Shown here piece after piece: positions 36,609 to 44,453 of a stretch of 64,000 bases of DNA. A program made the translations under genes and the position numbers. Source of the DNA: Flagellimonas zhangzhouensis (GTDB taxonomy: Bacteria; Bacteroidota; Bacteroidia; Flavobacteriales; Flavobacteriaceae). Under the pieces are notes generated by a model. It made no database searches and was not told the DNA's origin. It saw only the letters and a program-made list of their open reading frames with translations. Numbering within the stretch: position 1 is the first letter of the stretch; each line of letters begins with the position of its first letter. The stretch lies in contig NZ_FNKI01000002.1 of the NCBI RefSeq assembly GCF_900102925.1, positions 248,001 to 312,000 on the forward strand, written 5' to 3'.

Positions 36609-38363
36609 ATGAAAAAGATAATATCGACATTACTCGGAACTCTAGGCTTGGTGGCTTTAGTGATGAGTTGTAATAACGATTTTTTGGATAGACAGCCACA
36701 AGGCCAGTTCAGTGAGGCAGATGTTGCCACATTAGATGGTGTGAACGGTCTATTGCTTGGGGCATATACAATGGTGCCTGGTGGTGGTTTGGAAGGCCAA
36801 ACATGGCATAACGACATTCATAACTGGGTGTTTAATTTAGCCTCTGATGATGCTTTAAAAGGAACGGATGCTGGGGATCAGCCAGAGCAGTCGTTTATTG
36901 AAGCGTATGACTTCCAATCTTTTAATGTGCATGTCCGCGATAAGTGGAGAGGACTTTACAAAGGTGTTGCAGCGACCAATAATGTGATCAATACCTTGGA
37001 AAAAGTGGAAGATGCCACAGATGAACAAAAAGAGCAAATTATTGCAGAAGCTAGATTCTTAAGAGGTTTGTTCCATATGGAAGCAAGAAAAATGTGGAGA
37101 ATGCCTACCTATATCAGTGATGAGGATTTTGATTTGAACGATTTGGAGAGCACCAAAGTGCCTAACGATCGTGAGATCTGGCCTTTCATCGAAGCTGATT
37201 TTCAAGCTGCCGCTGCTGTTTTGCCAGAATCGCAAAGTGAGATAGGGAGACCTACTAGTTGGGCTGCCAAAGCTTTCTTGGCCAAGGCGAAAATGTATCA
37301 AGGATGGAATTCGGATGGATCTGCAAATGCAACAAAATTGCAAGAGGCAAAACCAATTTTGGAAGATATCCTTAACAACGGACCTTTTTCTTTGATGGAT
37401 AAATACCAAGATAACTTCTTGGTAGCTACCAGAAACAATTCAGAATCTATTTTTGAAGTGCAATATGCAATCAGTAGTGCCACTGGTGATGCAGCGAACA
37501 GAGGTATTGGTTTGGCTCACCCATATACAGATCCTTGGGGATGCTGCGGATTTTATCAAGTTTCACAGAACCTTGTAAATGCATTCAAGACCGAAGGAGG
37601 ACTTCCGATGTTGGATACTTTTGACGATGCGGATGTACCTGCTACAGTGGATCCAACCACTACGTTGACAGACTACACAGGTACTTTAGATCCAAGACTG
37701 GACCACTCTGTTGGAAGACCAGGTGTTCTTTATAAAGGATTTAAGATTTATCAGACCGATTTCGTTCGTGACCTTACCTATGCTGGACCATTCTTTAGTA
37801 TGAAACACGTTGCAGAACCAGAAGCCTTTGGACAAGGTGGTTGGGGTAACCTTTCTGCCAACAACTACAGAATGATGCGCTTGGATATGATTATTCTTTG
37901 GCTTGCTGAAGTGGAGGTTGAGGTAGGTGACCTTGAAGTTGCAAGAGGTCTTGTGAATCAAATTAGAACTAGAGCAGCAAATCCTGAAGGTTTTGTTCCT
38001 TTGGCCACACAAGGTGATGAGCGTAACGACTTTACCATTGTTGATGGGCAATATGCTGCCAATTACGATATCGCAACTTATGATGCAGCTTGGACCGACA
38101 AAGATGTGGCAAGACAAGCAGTACGTTTTGAGACAAGATTGGAATTCTCCATGGAGGGTCACCGTTTCTTTGATCTACAACGTTGGGGTATCGCAGCAGA
38201 CGTATTGAACCAATACCTGCAAAGTGAATCCGAGCACAGAACTTATTTGCAAGGAAGGTCTTTCCAAGCCAACAAAAATGAGTTTTTCCCAATTCCTATT
38301 GAAGCTATTGATAGATCGGTTAAAGATGGAGCTCCAACTTTAACACAGGATCCAGCGTACTAG
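36609..38363 (+). CDS. SusD/RagB family surface lipoprotein
   Basis: Substrate-binding lipoprotein that caps the SusC barrel, 584 residues. The frame opens at an ATG at 36597; the ATG at 36609 was preferred because it gives a standard signal (MKKIISTLLG, lipobox VMSCNN). The SusD landmarks are seen: FLDRQPQGQFSE, the TPR-like helices around RDKWRGLYKGVAATNNVI and IAEARFLRGLFHMEARKMW, and the C-terminal RFETRLEFSMEGHRFFDLQRWG and FFPIPIEAIDRS. Co-transcribed with the preceding SusC gene; a hairpin terminator follows. Confidence 0.94.
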   Translation: MKKIISTLLGTLGLVALVMSCNNDFLDRQPQGQFSEADVATLDGVNGLLLGAYTMVPGGGLEGQTWHNDIHNWVFNLASDDALKGTDAGDQPEQSFIEAYDFQSFNVHVRDKWRGLYKGVAATNNVINTLEKVEDATDEQKEQIIAEARFLRGLFHMEARKMWRMPTYISDEDFDLNDLESTKVPNDREIWPFIEADFQAAAAVLPESQSEIGRPTSWAAKAFLAKAKMYQGWNSDGSANATKLQEAKPILEDILNNGPFSLMDKYQDNFLVATRNNSESIFEVQYAISSATGDAANRGIGLAHPYTDPWGCCGFYQVSQNLVNAFKTEGGLPMLDTFDDADVPATVDPTTTLTDYTGTLDPRLDHSVGRPGVLYKGFKIYQTDFVRDLTYAGPFFSMKHVAEPEAFGQGGWGNLSANNYRMMRLDMIILWLAEVEVEVGDLEVARGLVNQIRTRAANPEGFVPLATQGDERNDFTIVDGQYAANYDIATYDAAWTDKDVARQAVRFETRLEFSMEGHRFFDLQRWGIAADVLNQYLQSESEHRTYLQGRSFQANKNEFFPIPIEAIDRSVKDGAPTLTQDPAY

Positions 38364-38402
38364 GAATATAACATTCAATTTTAGGATTTTGTGCCTAACA
38401 AT

Positions 38403-38440
38403 CAAAAGGCCGTGGTAGCAATTGCTATCATGGCCTTTTG
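38403..38440 (+). terminator. Terminator after susD
   Basis: A long hairpin starts 40 bases after the susD stop: arms CAAAAGGCCGTGGTAGCA and TGCTATCATGGCCTTTTG pair almost fully, with two G-T pairs. Confidence 0.75.
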
Positions 38441-38823
38441 TAGTACTGGGAAACAGCTAATATTAGACCATTAGGGTGCGAAAGTCAATTAAAAAATAGC
38501 TCTTTGTCGCAATTCTTATTTAATGTTGGTGTAAGTGTAAAACATTGATTTTTAATATGAAGCTGATATTTTGTGGAGAAAAAGTCAACAATTTCAGGAA
38601 TGAACATGCCAATAATTTACCAATGGTTTATTTATGAATCGAACGGGGGTGAAAATTCTTGAATTTGAGGTGTCTTTTTGGAAATACAACACCTAAAGAG
38701 CGAGTGATAAGTTAAATTTACGATAGATAGTTTATAACGAAGGTTTGACTTTTCTCTAAGTTTAAGTAATTGGATTAAAACCATAAAATTTTGAGTTAGT
38801 TGAATTTTAATTCATTCGAGTTT
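38441..38823. other. Gene-poor stretch between two terminators
   Basis: No convincing protein gene lies here; the best frame is a 26-codon ATG at 38557 without support. The stretch is AT-rich and is closed by a strong plus-strand terminator at 38824-38859 although the susD terminator comes 383 bases earlier. A small RNA ending at that terminator would explain this, but no promoter with a full TAnnTTTG was found. Confidence 0.35.
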
Positions 38824-38859
38824 AAAAGCAATGTTGACTTCATACAACATTGCTTTTTT
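38824..38859 (+). terminator. Second strong terminator, no gene directly upstream
   Basis: A perfect 13-bp stem AAAAGCAATGTTG / CAACATTGCTTTT with an 8-base loop is followed by further T residues on the plus strand. Confidence 0.85.
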
Positions 38860-38960
38860 CATTGGAAATAAAAGAATGCAGCATTCAAAATAATAATACA
38901 GCGGCTTCACATTTTAGTGGAATTTACCAAGGTTGCTTATCTGAGTTTTAAAAAAATGAA

Positions 38961-38995
38961 TAGGTATATTTTATCATTTTGTCAAAATACACCTA
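38961..38995. promoter_or_regulatory. 35-base inverted repeat upstream of the TPR-AraC gene
   Basis: Arms TAGGTATATTTT and AAAATACACCTA match in 11 of 12 positions around an 11-base centre, and a second short inverted repeat ATTTTG-T-CAAAAT lies across it. It sits about 137 bases before the start at 39132. It may be an operator or a transcript hairpin. Confidence 0.4.
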
Positions 38996-39131
38996 CAGTT
39001 ATTAAAGAAATGTTAAATTAGGGTGTTGTAAATTATCAAGACATGTTATCAGCCTCAACATTTAATAGTAGTTAGTTTGTTTAAAAAGGATATGGCAAAA
39101 AAACTAAAACAATAACAAACAAACGCACATC

Positions 39132-40967
39132 ATGTTAATTAGACGAACTTGGATAATACTCCTTTTTTTATCCATTGTATCAGTATATGGCCATGAAATC
39201 ACATCAAATACACTTCAACCGTATTTAGACGGAATTAAGAAGTTGGTGGAAAATCAACAATTCCCAAAACTCGAAGACCTTTTAGCGGAAAGAGCAAATG
39301 CTTCTGGAGAGAAACGGATTGATGTAAACTTGGAACTGTACACCTATTATATTTTTAAATCTACTGAATTTGCAAAAAAATATAATGATGAGGCAAACGC
39401 ACTCTCAAAGGACTTAAATTATGAAAAGGGTTATTTAAGAAGTATAGGAAATCAAGCTTTTATCTATTTTATAGAAGGGCAGTTTGATAAATCCATGGAA
39501 TTGGCCTGTCAGCTGGAATCAAATGAAAAGCTACAGGACTTTAGCAAAATTAAAGCCGATACTGAAACCCTTAAATCCTACATTTTTACCGAAAGGGGAG
39601 AATACGATCTCGCTTATGAAACTGCGCTTAATCTTTTGGAAGAAGGAGATGATGCTGAAGATTCATACACCCGTATGCGGGCTTATTCGGCCATTTCACA
39701 TTTCTATTTACGATTGGGCGAATATGAAAAAGCATTGGATAACTGTTTACATGGCCTAGATTATATTTTAGAGTTAAAGGAAGGACGGTTCATTTTTCCT
39801 AAAATTGATGAGATCGCTAGGATGACCCATAAATTAAAGGGGAGCAAGGAAGCTTTAGAGATCTATGATTTTTATTTAGAATTGGAAGAATCAATTGAGG
39901 CTCCAGGGGACTATATACAAAGTGTGGTTTATATGAATATTGCCACCATTTATATAGAGGAGTTGGAATTGGATAAAGCACAGGATTTTTTAAATAAGGC
40001 ATTTGATATAATTGAAGCAAACAATTATAGATTTAGAAAACCAAGAGCCCATGTATTAATGGCTTTACTTCATTTAAAACAAGGAGATAGTATCACCGCC
40101 CAGAAAGATTACAATAATGCATACCAATCCGCGAAGGAGATCAAGGCTTTTGATGTTATAAAGGAGGTGAGCAAAGAATTATCGTTATTGAACAAGGCAA
40201 TGGGGTATTCTGATGAGGCAGAATATTTCACTAGTTTATACTTATCGGTAAGTGATTCACTTTTTTCAGTCGAATCAGAACAGCGTCTCAGAATATTGGA
40301 AGCGCGAAGAAGAATCTCAGAAATATCTAGACAAAAGGAAATTCTGGAGATAAAATCCAAATCACAAGAAGAACGCTATCGTTTATTGTTCATCATTTTC
40401 GCCATTACCTTGATTTCGGGATTTTTTGCAACGCTCTCTTACTTCAAAGTTAAAAGGAAAAACAAACTTCTTTTTTACAGAACTAAGGAATTGGCCGTGG
40501 AAAAACTCAATCAAAAGAAAAGGGTTGAAATTGGCGAAGTGAAAGAGGTCAAAACTTCTGTGGCGAAAGCAAGTACCACCAAAAGTTATTTGGATGAAGA
40601 TGTGAAGGAAATAATTCTCACCAAGCTCAACAGGTTGGAAGACGAGGCCTTTTTTCTGAATTCCAAATGCAGTTTACATAGTTTGGCGGAGGTTTTGCAA
40701 ACCAATCAAAAGTACTTGTCTCAGGTAATCAACCACGAAAAAAATGCCAATTTCAGTAATTATATAAACGACCTTAGAATCAATTATTTATTGAACCGAT
40801 TGTTGGAAGATAAAGAGTATAGAAACAGCAAACTTGCCTATATCGCCACCACAAGTGGATTCAATAATCTAAACACATTTTATTCGGCATTTAAAAAACG
40901 TTTGGGAATACTGCCTTCCTATTTCATAGAAAAACTCAATGAAGATGAGGCCAAGCGTTCATTTTAA
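39132..40967 (+). CDS. TPR-containing membrane regulator with C-terminal AraC-type HTH
   Basis: A 611-residue one-protein signalling candidate. A Sec signal peptide (MLIRRTWIILLFLSIVSVYG) is followed by several tetratricopeptide repeats (about 50-380). A predicted coiled coil precedes a single membrane helix (about 416-436, LLFIIFAITLISGFFATLSYF). The C-terminus has the two-helix AraC DNA-binding domain (about 505-605, with SLAEVLQTNQKYLSQVINHE and IATTSGFNNLNTFYSAFKKRLG). So a periplasmic sensing part would control a cytoplasmic DNA-binding part, as in related Bacteroidota regulators. Position downstream of susCD suggests it controls that pair, but it may also act elsewhere. Confidence 0.88.
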   Translation: MLIRRTWIILLFLSIVSVYGHEITSNTLQPYLDGIKKLVENQQFPKLEDLLAERANASGEKRIDVNLELYTYYIFKSTEFAKKYNDEANALSKDLNYEKGYLRSIGNQAFIYFIEGQFDKSMELACQLESNEKLQDFSKIKADTETLKSYIFTERGEYDLAYETALNLLEEGDDAEDSYTRMRAYSAISHFYLRLGEYEKALDNCLHGLDYILELKEGRFIFPKIDEIARMTHKLKGSKEALEIYDFYLELEESIEAPGDYIQSVVYMNIATIYIEELELDKAQDFLNKAFDIIEANNYRFRKPRAHVLMALLHLKQGDSITAQKDYNNAYQSAKEIKAFDVIKEVSKELSLLNKAMGYSDEAEYFTSLYLSVSDSLFSVESEQRLRILEARRRISEISRQKEILEIKSKSQEERYRLLFIIFAITLISGFFATLSYFKVKRKNKLLFYRTKELAVEKLNQKKRVEIGEVKEVKTSVAKASTTKSYLDEDVKEIILTKLNRLEDEAFFLNSKCSLHSLAEVLQTNQKYLSQVINHEKNANFSNYINDLRINYLLNRLLEDKEYRNSKLAYIATTSGFNNLNTFYSAFKKRLGILPSYFIEKLNEDEAKRSF

Positions 40968-41014
40968 AAAAGTAAAATCAATAATTAAATTATAATTAGA
41001 AATCACAATCACGC

Positions 41015-41770
41015 ATGAAGAGAAAATTTGGAACATTAACATTGGTTTTTGCGGTATTTATGGCCAGCTGTAAAACTGAAAATTCAAAAACTGATGTTTC
41101 GCAATCCGATGTAACCACAACCGAACAGAAATCGGATACGCTAACCAAACACTTAAAGCCGTTTAATCCAGAATTGCCAACCATAGGTCTGTTGATGTAC
41201 AATGGGGTTTTGCAAAGTGAGGTAATTGCAACTTCAGATGTATTTGCAAAACCAACCGAAGATGGAGAGCAACTTTTTAATATTGTAACAATTGCTGAGA
41301 CTGAAAACCCTATTACAACTGAAGAAGGAATGCATTTTGTTCCAGATTACACCTTTAAAAACTGCCCAAAGTTAACCGCCTTATTTGTTCCAAGTGCTTA
41401 TGATATGTATGCACAAGTTCACAATGATGAAATTGTAGAGTTTATTAAAGAAAAGAATAACGAAACAACCTTTACGGTGAGTAATTGCGCAGGAGCTCAA
41501 TTGATAGGTAAATCTGGTATAGCAGACGGCCATAAAATTGTGACATGGATCGGTGGAGGTGAACAATTACAAAAAGATTACCCCAATCTTAAAGTACAAG
41601 ATGATAATTTGGTGACCTATGTAGAGGATGGGAAATTCATATCATCCAATGGAAATTTGGCCAGCTACATTTCGGCTTTGAATTTATTGGAAAAAATGAC
41701 CAGTCCAGAACATAGAAAATTCGTAGAGAGCTATTTGTATCTCGACCGTCTTCAAAATTGGGGAAATTAA
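41015..41770 (+). CDS. DJ-1/PfpI superfamily lipoprotein
   Basis: A 251-residue protein with lipobox MASCKT (Cys19), followed by a Ser/Thr-rich linker and a DJ-1/PfpI (glutamine-amidotransferase-like) domain. The nucleophile elbow is SNCAGAQLIG with Cys158. The beta strand before it (TALFVPSAYD) and the following GKSGIADGHKIVTW match DJ-1/PfpI proteins, which are usually cytoplasmic, so a secreted lipoprotein version is unusual. Activity could be hydrolase, amidase or stress-related; not predictable. Genes of this class in AraC-regulator settings are common. It lies 47 bases after the TPR-AraC gene, possibly co-transcribed, and is closed by a terminator. Confidence 0.82.
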   Translation: MKRKFGTLTLVFAVFMASCKTENSKTDVSQSDVTTTEQKSDTLTKHLKPFNPELPTIGLLMYNGVLQSEVIATSDVFAKPTEDGEQLFNIVTIAETENPITTEEGMHFVPDYTFKNCPKLTALFVPSAYDMYAQVHNDEIVEFIKEKNNETTFTVSNCAGAQLIGKSGIADGHKIVTWIGGGEQLQKDYPNLKVQDDNLVTYVEDGKFISSNGNLASYISALNLLEKMTSPEHRKFVESYLYLDRLQNWGN

Positions 41771-41788
41771 AAAAGATTACCATACTAC

Positions 41789-41825
41789 ATGAAAAAGGAG
41801 CTGTTTAAAATAGCTCCTTTTTCAT
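41789..41825 (+). terminator. Terminator after the DJ-1-like gene
   Basis: A 14-bp stem centred on AAAAAGGAGCT / AGCTCCTTTTT. It is almost identical to the hairpin at 49098-49134. Confidence 0.85.
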
Positions 41826-41952
41826 TTAACCCCCTAAATCTACGTTCCTGTACTTTTACTTTCTACCTCTGGAGGATTTGTATTGCTTTGTGTCAGGTTA
41901 TTCATCATAGGGATGGAATCCAAAAAATATTCATCAATCAAAAAACGAACAC

Positions 41953-42534
41953 ATGAGAAAAGTAACAATTGCAAAACTTCTACTGGTATTTATTTGTGCC
42001 AGCTGTACAACAACAAAAACCAGTGAACCCATTGTAAAGGATTACCAATTTGGAGAAAAATGGACTTGGAAATGGGAGCGGAAGGTAGAAGGAGAAGTAA
42101 AGGCGGAAGGAGAGGATATACAAGAAGTGGTCAAATACAATGGCACTTTAGGACTTTGGAACGGGTTGGATACCCTTGAAATTCCAATTGCGGCAAATAA
42201 AAATCCGAGTAGTATGCCCTTTCGAAACTGGCCGTTGCATGTAGGAAAAAAATGGAAATATGAATCCCAATGGGAAAATAACGAAGGCACTACAGGAAAA
42301 ACCAGCCAGGATGTTGAAATTGTTTCTTTTGAGGAATTGAATGTGGAAGCTGGAAAATTCAAGGCCTATAAAATTGAATACAAGGGAATTGTAACCAATT
42401 CAAGAGGATTTAAGGGCGAGATGACCGATATTTGGTGGTATGCCCCCGAACTGAAAACATACATAAAACACGTAAATGACGATGGGTTTGGTTTGTATAC
42501 CAACGAATTGACCAATTATTCAAAAGCCGAGTAA
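41953..42534 (+). CDS. Hypothetical lipoprotein
   Basis: A 193-residue protein with lipobox CASCTT and a hydrophilic, tryptophan-rich beta-type body (FGEKWTWKWERKVEGE, GKKWKYESQWENNEG, FKAYKIEYKGIVTN, DIWWYAPELKTYIKH). The pattern resembles small periplasmic beta-sandwich lipoproteins, but no family is recognised. It is separated from the histidine kinase gene by eight bases, so it may be co-transcribed with the LytS/LytTR pair and could be a signal-related lipoprotein. This is inference from spacing only. Confidence 0.7.
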   Translation: MRKVTIAKLLLVFICASCTTTKTSEPIVKDYQFGEKWTWKWERKVEGEVKAEGEDIQEVVKYNGTLGLWNGLDTLEIPIAANKNPSSMPFRNWPLHVGKKWKYESQWENNEGTTGKTSQDVEIVSFEELNVEAGKFKAYKIEYKGIVTNSRGFKGEMTDIWWYAPELKTYIKHVNDDGFGLYTNELTNYSKAE

Positions 42535-42542
42535 ATTGACCT

Positions 42543-43637
42543 TTGCCCAAATCCAGTACATTTCAAATTAGAACATTGGAAACAAAAAACACAAATACTA
42601 GCCTATCTCTTTATTGGAAATGTCAAATTATTGGCTGGGGTGTAGTTTCGTTATTGTGGCTCTACATTGCCTTGTACAGGGATCATTTTACCATGTCCCA
42701 TGCCTTGATCAACTATGTGCTCGACGTTTCTATTTGTATTGGATTAACTCACGCATACAGGGCCATTGCATTGCAGTTGAAATGGAACCAATTGGGCATA
42801 AAACCTTTGATAAAAAGGTTGATACCATCCATTTTGATTTTGTCCGTTTTGTTTATGCAATTTATGAACCTAAAAACATCGGCTTACATCTATTTGGTAA
42901 ATAATGTAAATGTTTTCGAGGAAAATATCTTGGTGTGGAACCCAGTATTGATCACAGGTTTGCGGCATATGGCCATTTGGGTGTTGGCCTATCATGCTTA
43001 TCATTTTTACATGAGAGAGGTAAATACAACCAAAATGAATGCACAACTTTCCGTAATTGCAAAACAAAGTCAGTTGGATAATTTATCGGCGCAGCTCAAC
43101 CCTCATTTTTTATTCAATTCATTGAATTCCATTAAGGCATTGGTTCTTGAGAATCCCAAAGGTGCACGAAGGGCCATCGATTTGCTGTCCGATCTATTGC
43201 GAAATTCGCTTTATGAAAAGGAACATTTGACCATATCCATTGCTGAAGAAATGGCATTGGTGAAAGATTATGTGGAGTTGGAAAAACTTCGGTTTGAGGA
43301 GCGATTGACCATTAAAATGAACCTTGATAAGTCCCTTGACAACGTAAAGATTCCACCTTTGAGCATCCAGCTTTTGGTAGAGAATGCCATAAAGCATGGG
43401 GTGGATAAACAATTGCAAGGAGGTACTGTGGATATTTCAGTTCAAAAACAGGAGGATTATGTCATGGTTCAAGTGAAGAATCCAGGGATTTTCTCCAAAG
43501 GAGAAGATGCAGGGGTAGGGCTTAAAAACCTGAGGGAACGTCTTTTGTTGCAATATGATGGAGAGGCGAAGTTTGAAATTGAGACACCTTCGGAAAATGT
43601 GGTACTTGCCACCTTGCAAATTCCAATTGAAAAATGA
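42543..43637 (+). CDS. LytS/YehU-type sensor histidine kinase
   Basis: A 364-residue membrane kinase of the His_kinase (LytS/YehU) class. Four helices (about 25-150) carry no clear sensor domain. The phospho-acceptor box is LSAQLNPHFLFNSLNSIKALV with its His, followed by the N-box PLSIQLLVENAIKHGVD and the G-box GVGLKNLRERLLL. No ATG fits: the start is a TTG at 42543, with a second TTG at 42576 that is also plausible. Eight bases separate it from the lipoprotein gene and four bases overlap it with the response regulator, so the two-component pair is translationally coupled. Confidence 0.9.
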   Translation: MPKSSTFQIRTLETKNTNTSLSLYWKCQIIGWGVVSLLWLYIALYRDHFTMSHALINYVLDVSICIGLTHAYRAIALQLKWNQLGIKPLIKRLIPSILILSVLFMQFMNLKTSAYIYLVNNVNVFEENILVWNPVLITGLRHMAIWVLAYHAYHFYMREVNTTKMNAQLSVIAKQSQLDNLSAQLNPHFLFNSLNSIKALVLENPKGARRAIDLLSDLLRNSLYEKEHLTISIAEEMALVKDYVELEKLRFEERLTIKMNLDKSLDNVKIPPLSIQLLVENAIKHGVDKQLQGGTVDISVQKQEDYVMVQVKNPGIFSKGEDAGVGLKNLRERLLLQYDGEAKFEIETPSENVVLATLQIPIEK

Positions 43638-44359
43638 TGGGCAACTATACAACTTTGATCATAGATGATGAGCGTTTGGCGCGCGAAGAGGTTCGCCGAG
43701 CATTGGAAAATCATCCAGAATTTACCATTGTGGGGGAGGCGAACAATGCGGAAGTTGCCAAAACATTGATAGAAAAAGAGCAGCCTGACATCATTTTTTT
43801 GGATATCCATATGCCAGGAAAATCAGGTTTTGATTTATTGGAAGAGTTGGGCACTGTTCCAGAAGTAGTGTTCACAACCGCCTATGATCAATATGCCGTT
43901 CAGGCCTTTGAGGTAAATGCCTTGGATTATTTGGTAAAACCGCTTCGGGAAGAACGTTTCTCCAAAACCATCGAAAAGGTAAAGCTCGAATTTAAAAAGC
44001 AGGAAGAAGAGCTGAAAGTTCCCTTGGCAAGCCATCAAAAAATCTTTATCAAGGATGGTGAAAAGGTGTATTTTATTGTATTGGCTGAGGTGCGTTTGAT
44101 CGAGTCCATGGATAACTATGCCCGTCTTTATTTTGGTGATGACAAACCCATGATCAAACGCTCGTTGAACCAATTGGAGGAAAGATTGGACCCGAAAATA
44201 TTTTTTAGAGCGAATCGAAGTCAGATCATCAATACGGAATACATCAAAGAGATACAGCCTTATTTTAATAACAAACTTCGGCTAATATTGACCACAGGTG
44301 AAATCGTCGATCTATCAAGCAGGCAATCCGTAACCTTCAAAAAACGAAACAGTTTGTAG
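43634..44359 (+). CDS. LytTR-family response regulator
   Basis: A 241-residue regulator overlapping the kinase stop as ATGA. The receiver domain (1-120) has the phospho-acceptor Asp57 (FLDIHMPGKSG), an acidic pocket in LIIDDERLA, and Thr and Lys in VVFTTAY and YLVKPL. After a linker comes the LytTR DNA-binding domain (about 140-240, with KIFIKDGEKVYFI, IESMDNYARLYF and RANRSQIINTEYI). It is the partner of the preceding kinase and may control adjacent genes such as the CocE-type hydrolase. Confidence 0.93.
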   Translation: MMGNYTTLIIDDERLAREEVRRALENHPEFTIVGEANNAEVAKTLIEKEQPDIIFLDIHMPGKSGFDLLEELGTVPEVVFTTAYDQYAVQAFEVNALDYLVKPLREERFSKTIEKVKLEFKKQEEELKVPLASHQKIFIKDGEKVYFIVLAEVRLIESMDNYARLYFGDDKPMIKRSLNQLEERLDPKIFFRANRSQIINTEYIKEIQPYFNNKLRLILTTGEIVDLSSRQSVTFKKRNSL

Positions 44360-44453
44360 CTATTTGCGATCAATCACATCAAAAAAGAACAATTAAAACA
44401 TAAAGTTATAGGATACTTAAGTCCTTAATGTTTCATCAATCAAATCAATCAAA

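Noticed and set aside
38557..38637. 26-codon frame between the susD terminators
   Set aside because: Short, no ribosome-binding context, no recognisable pattern.
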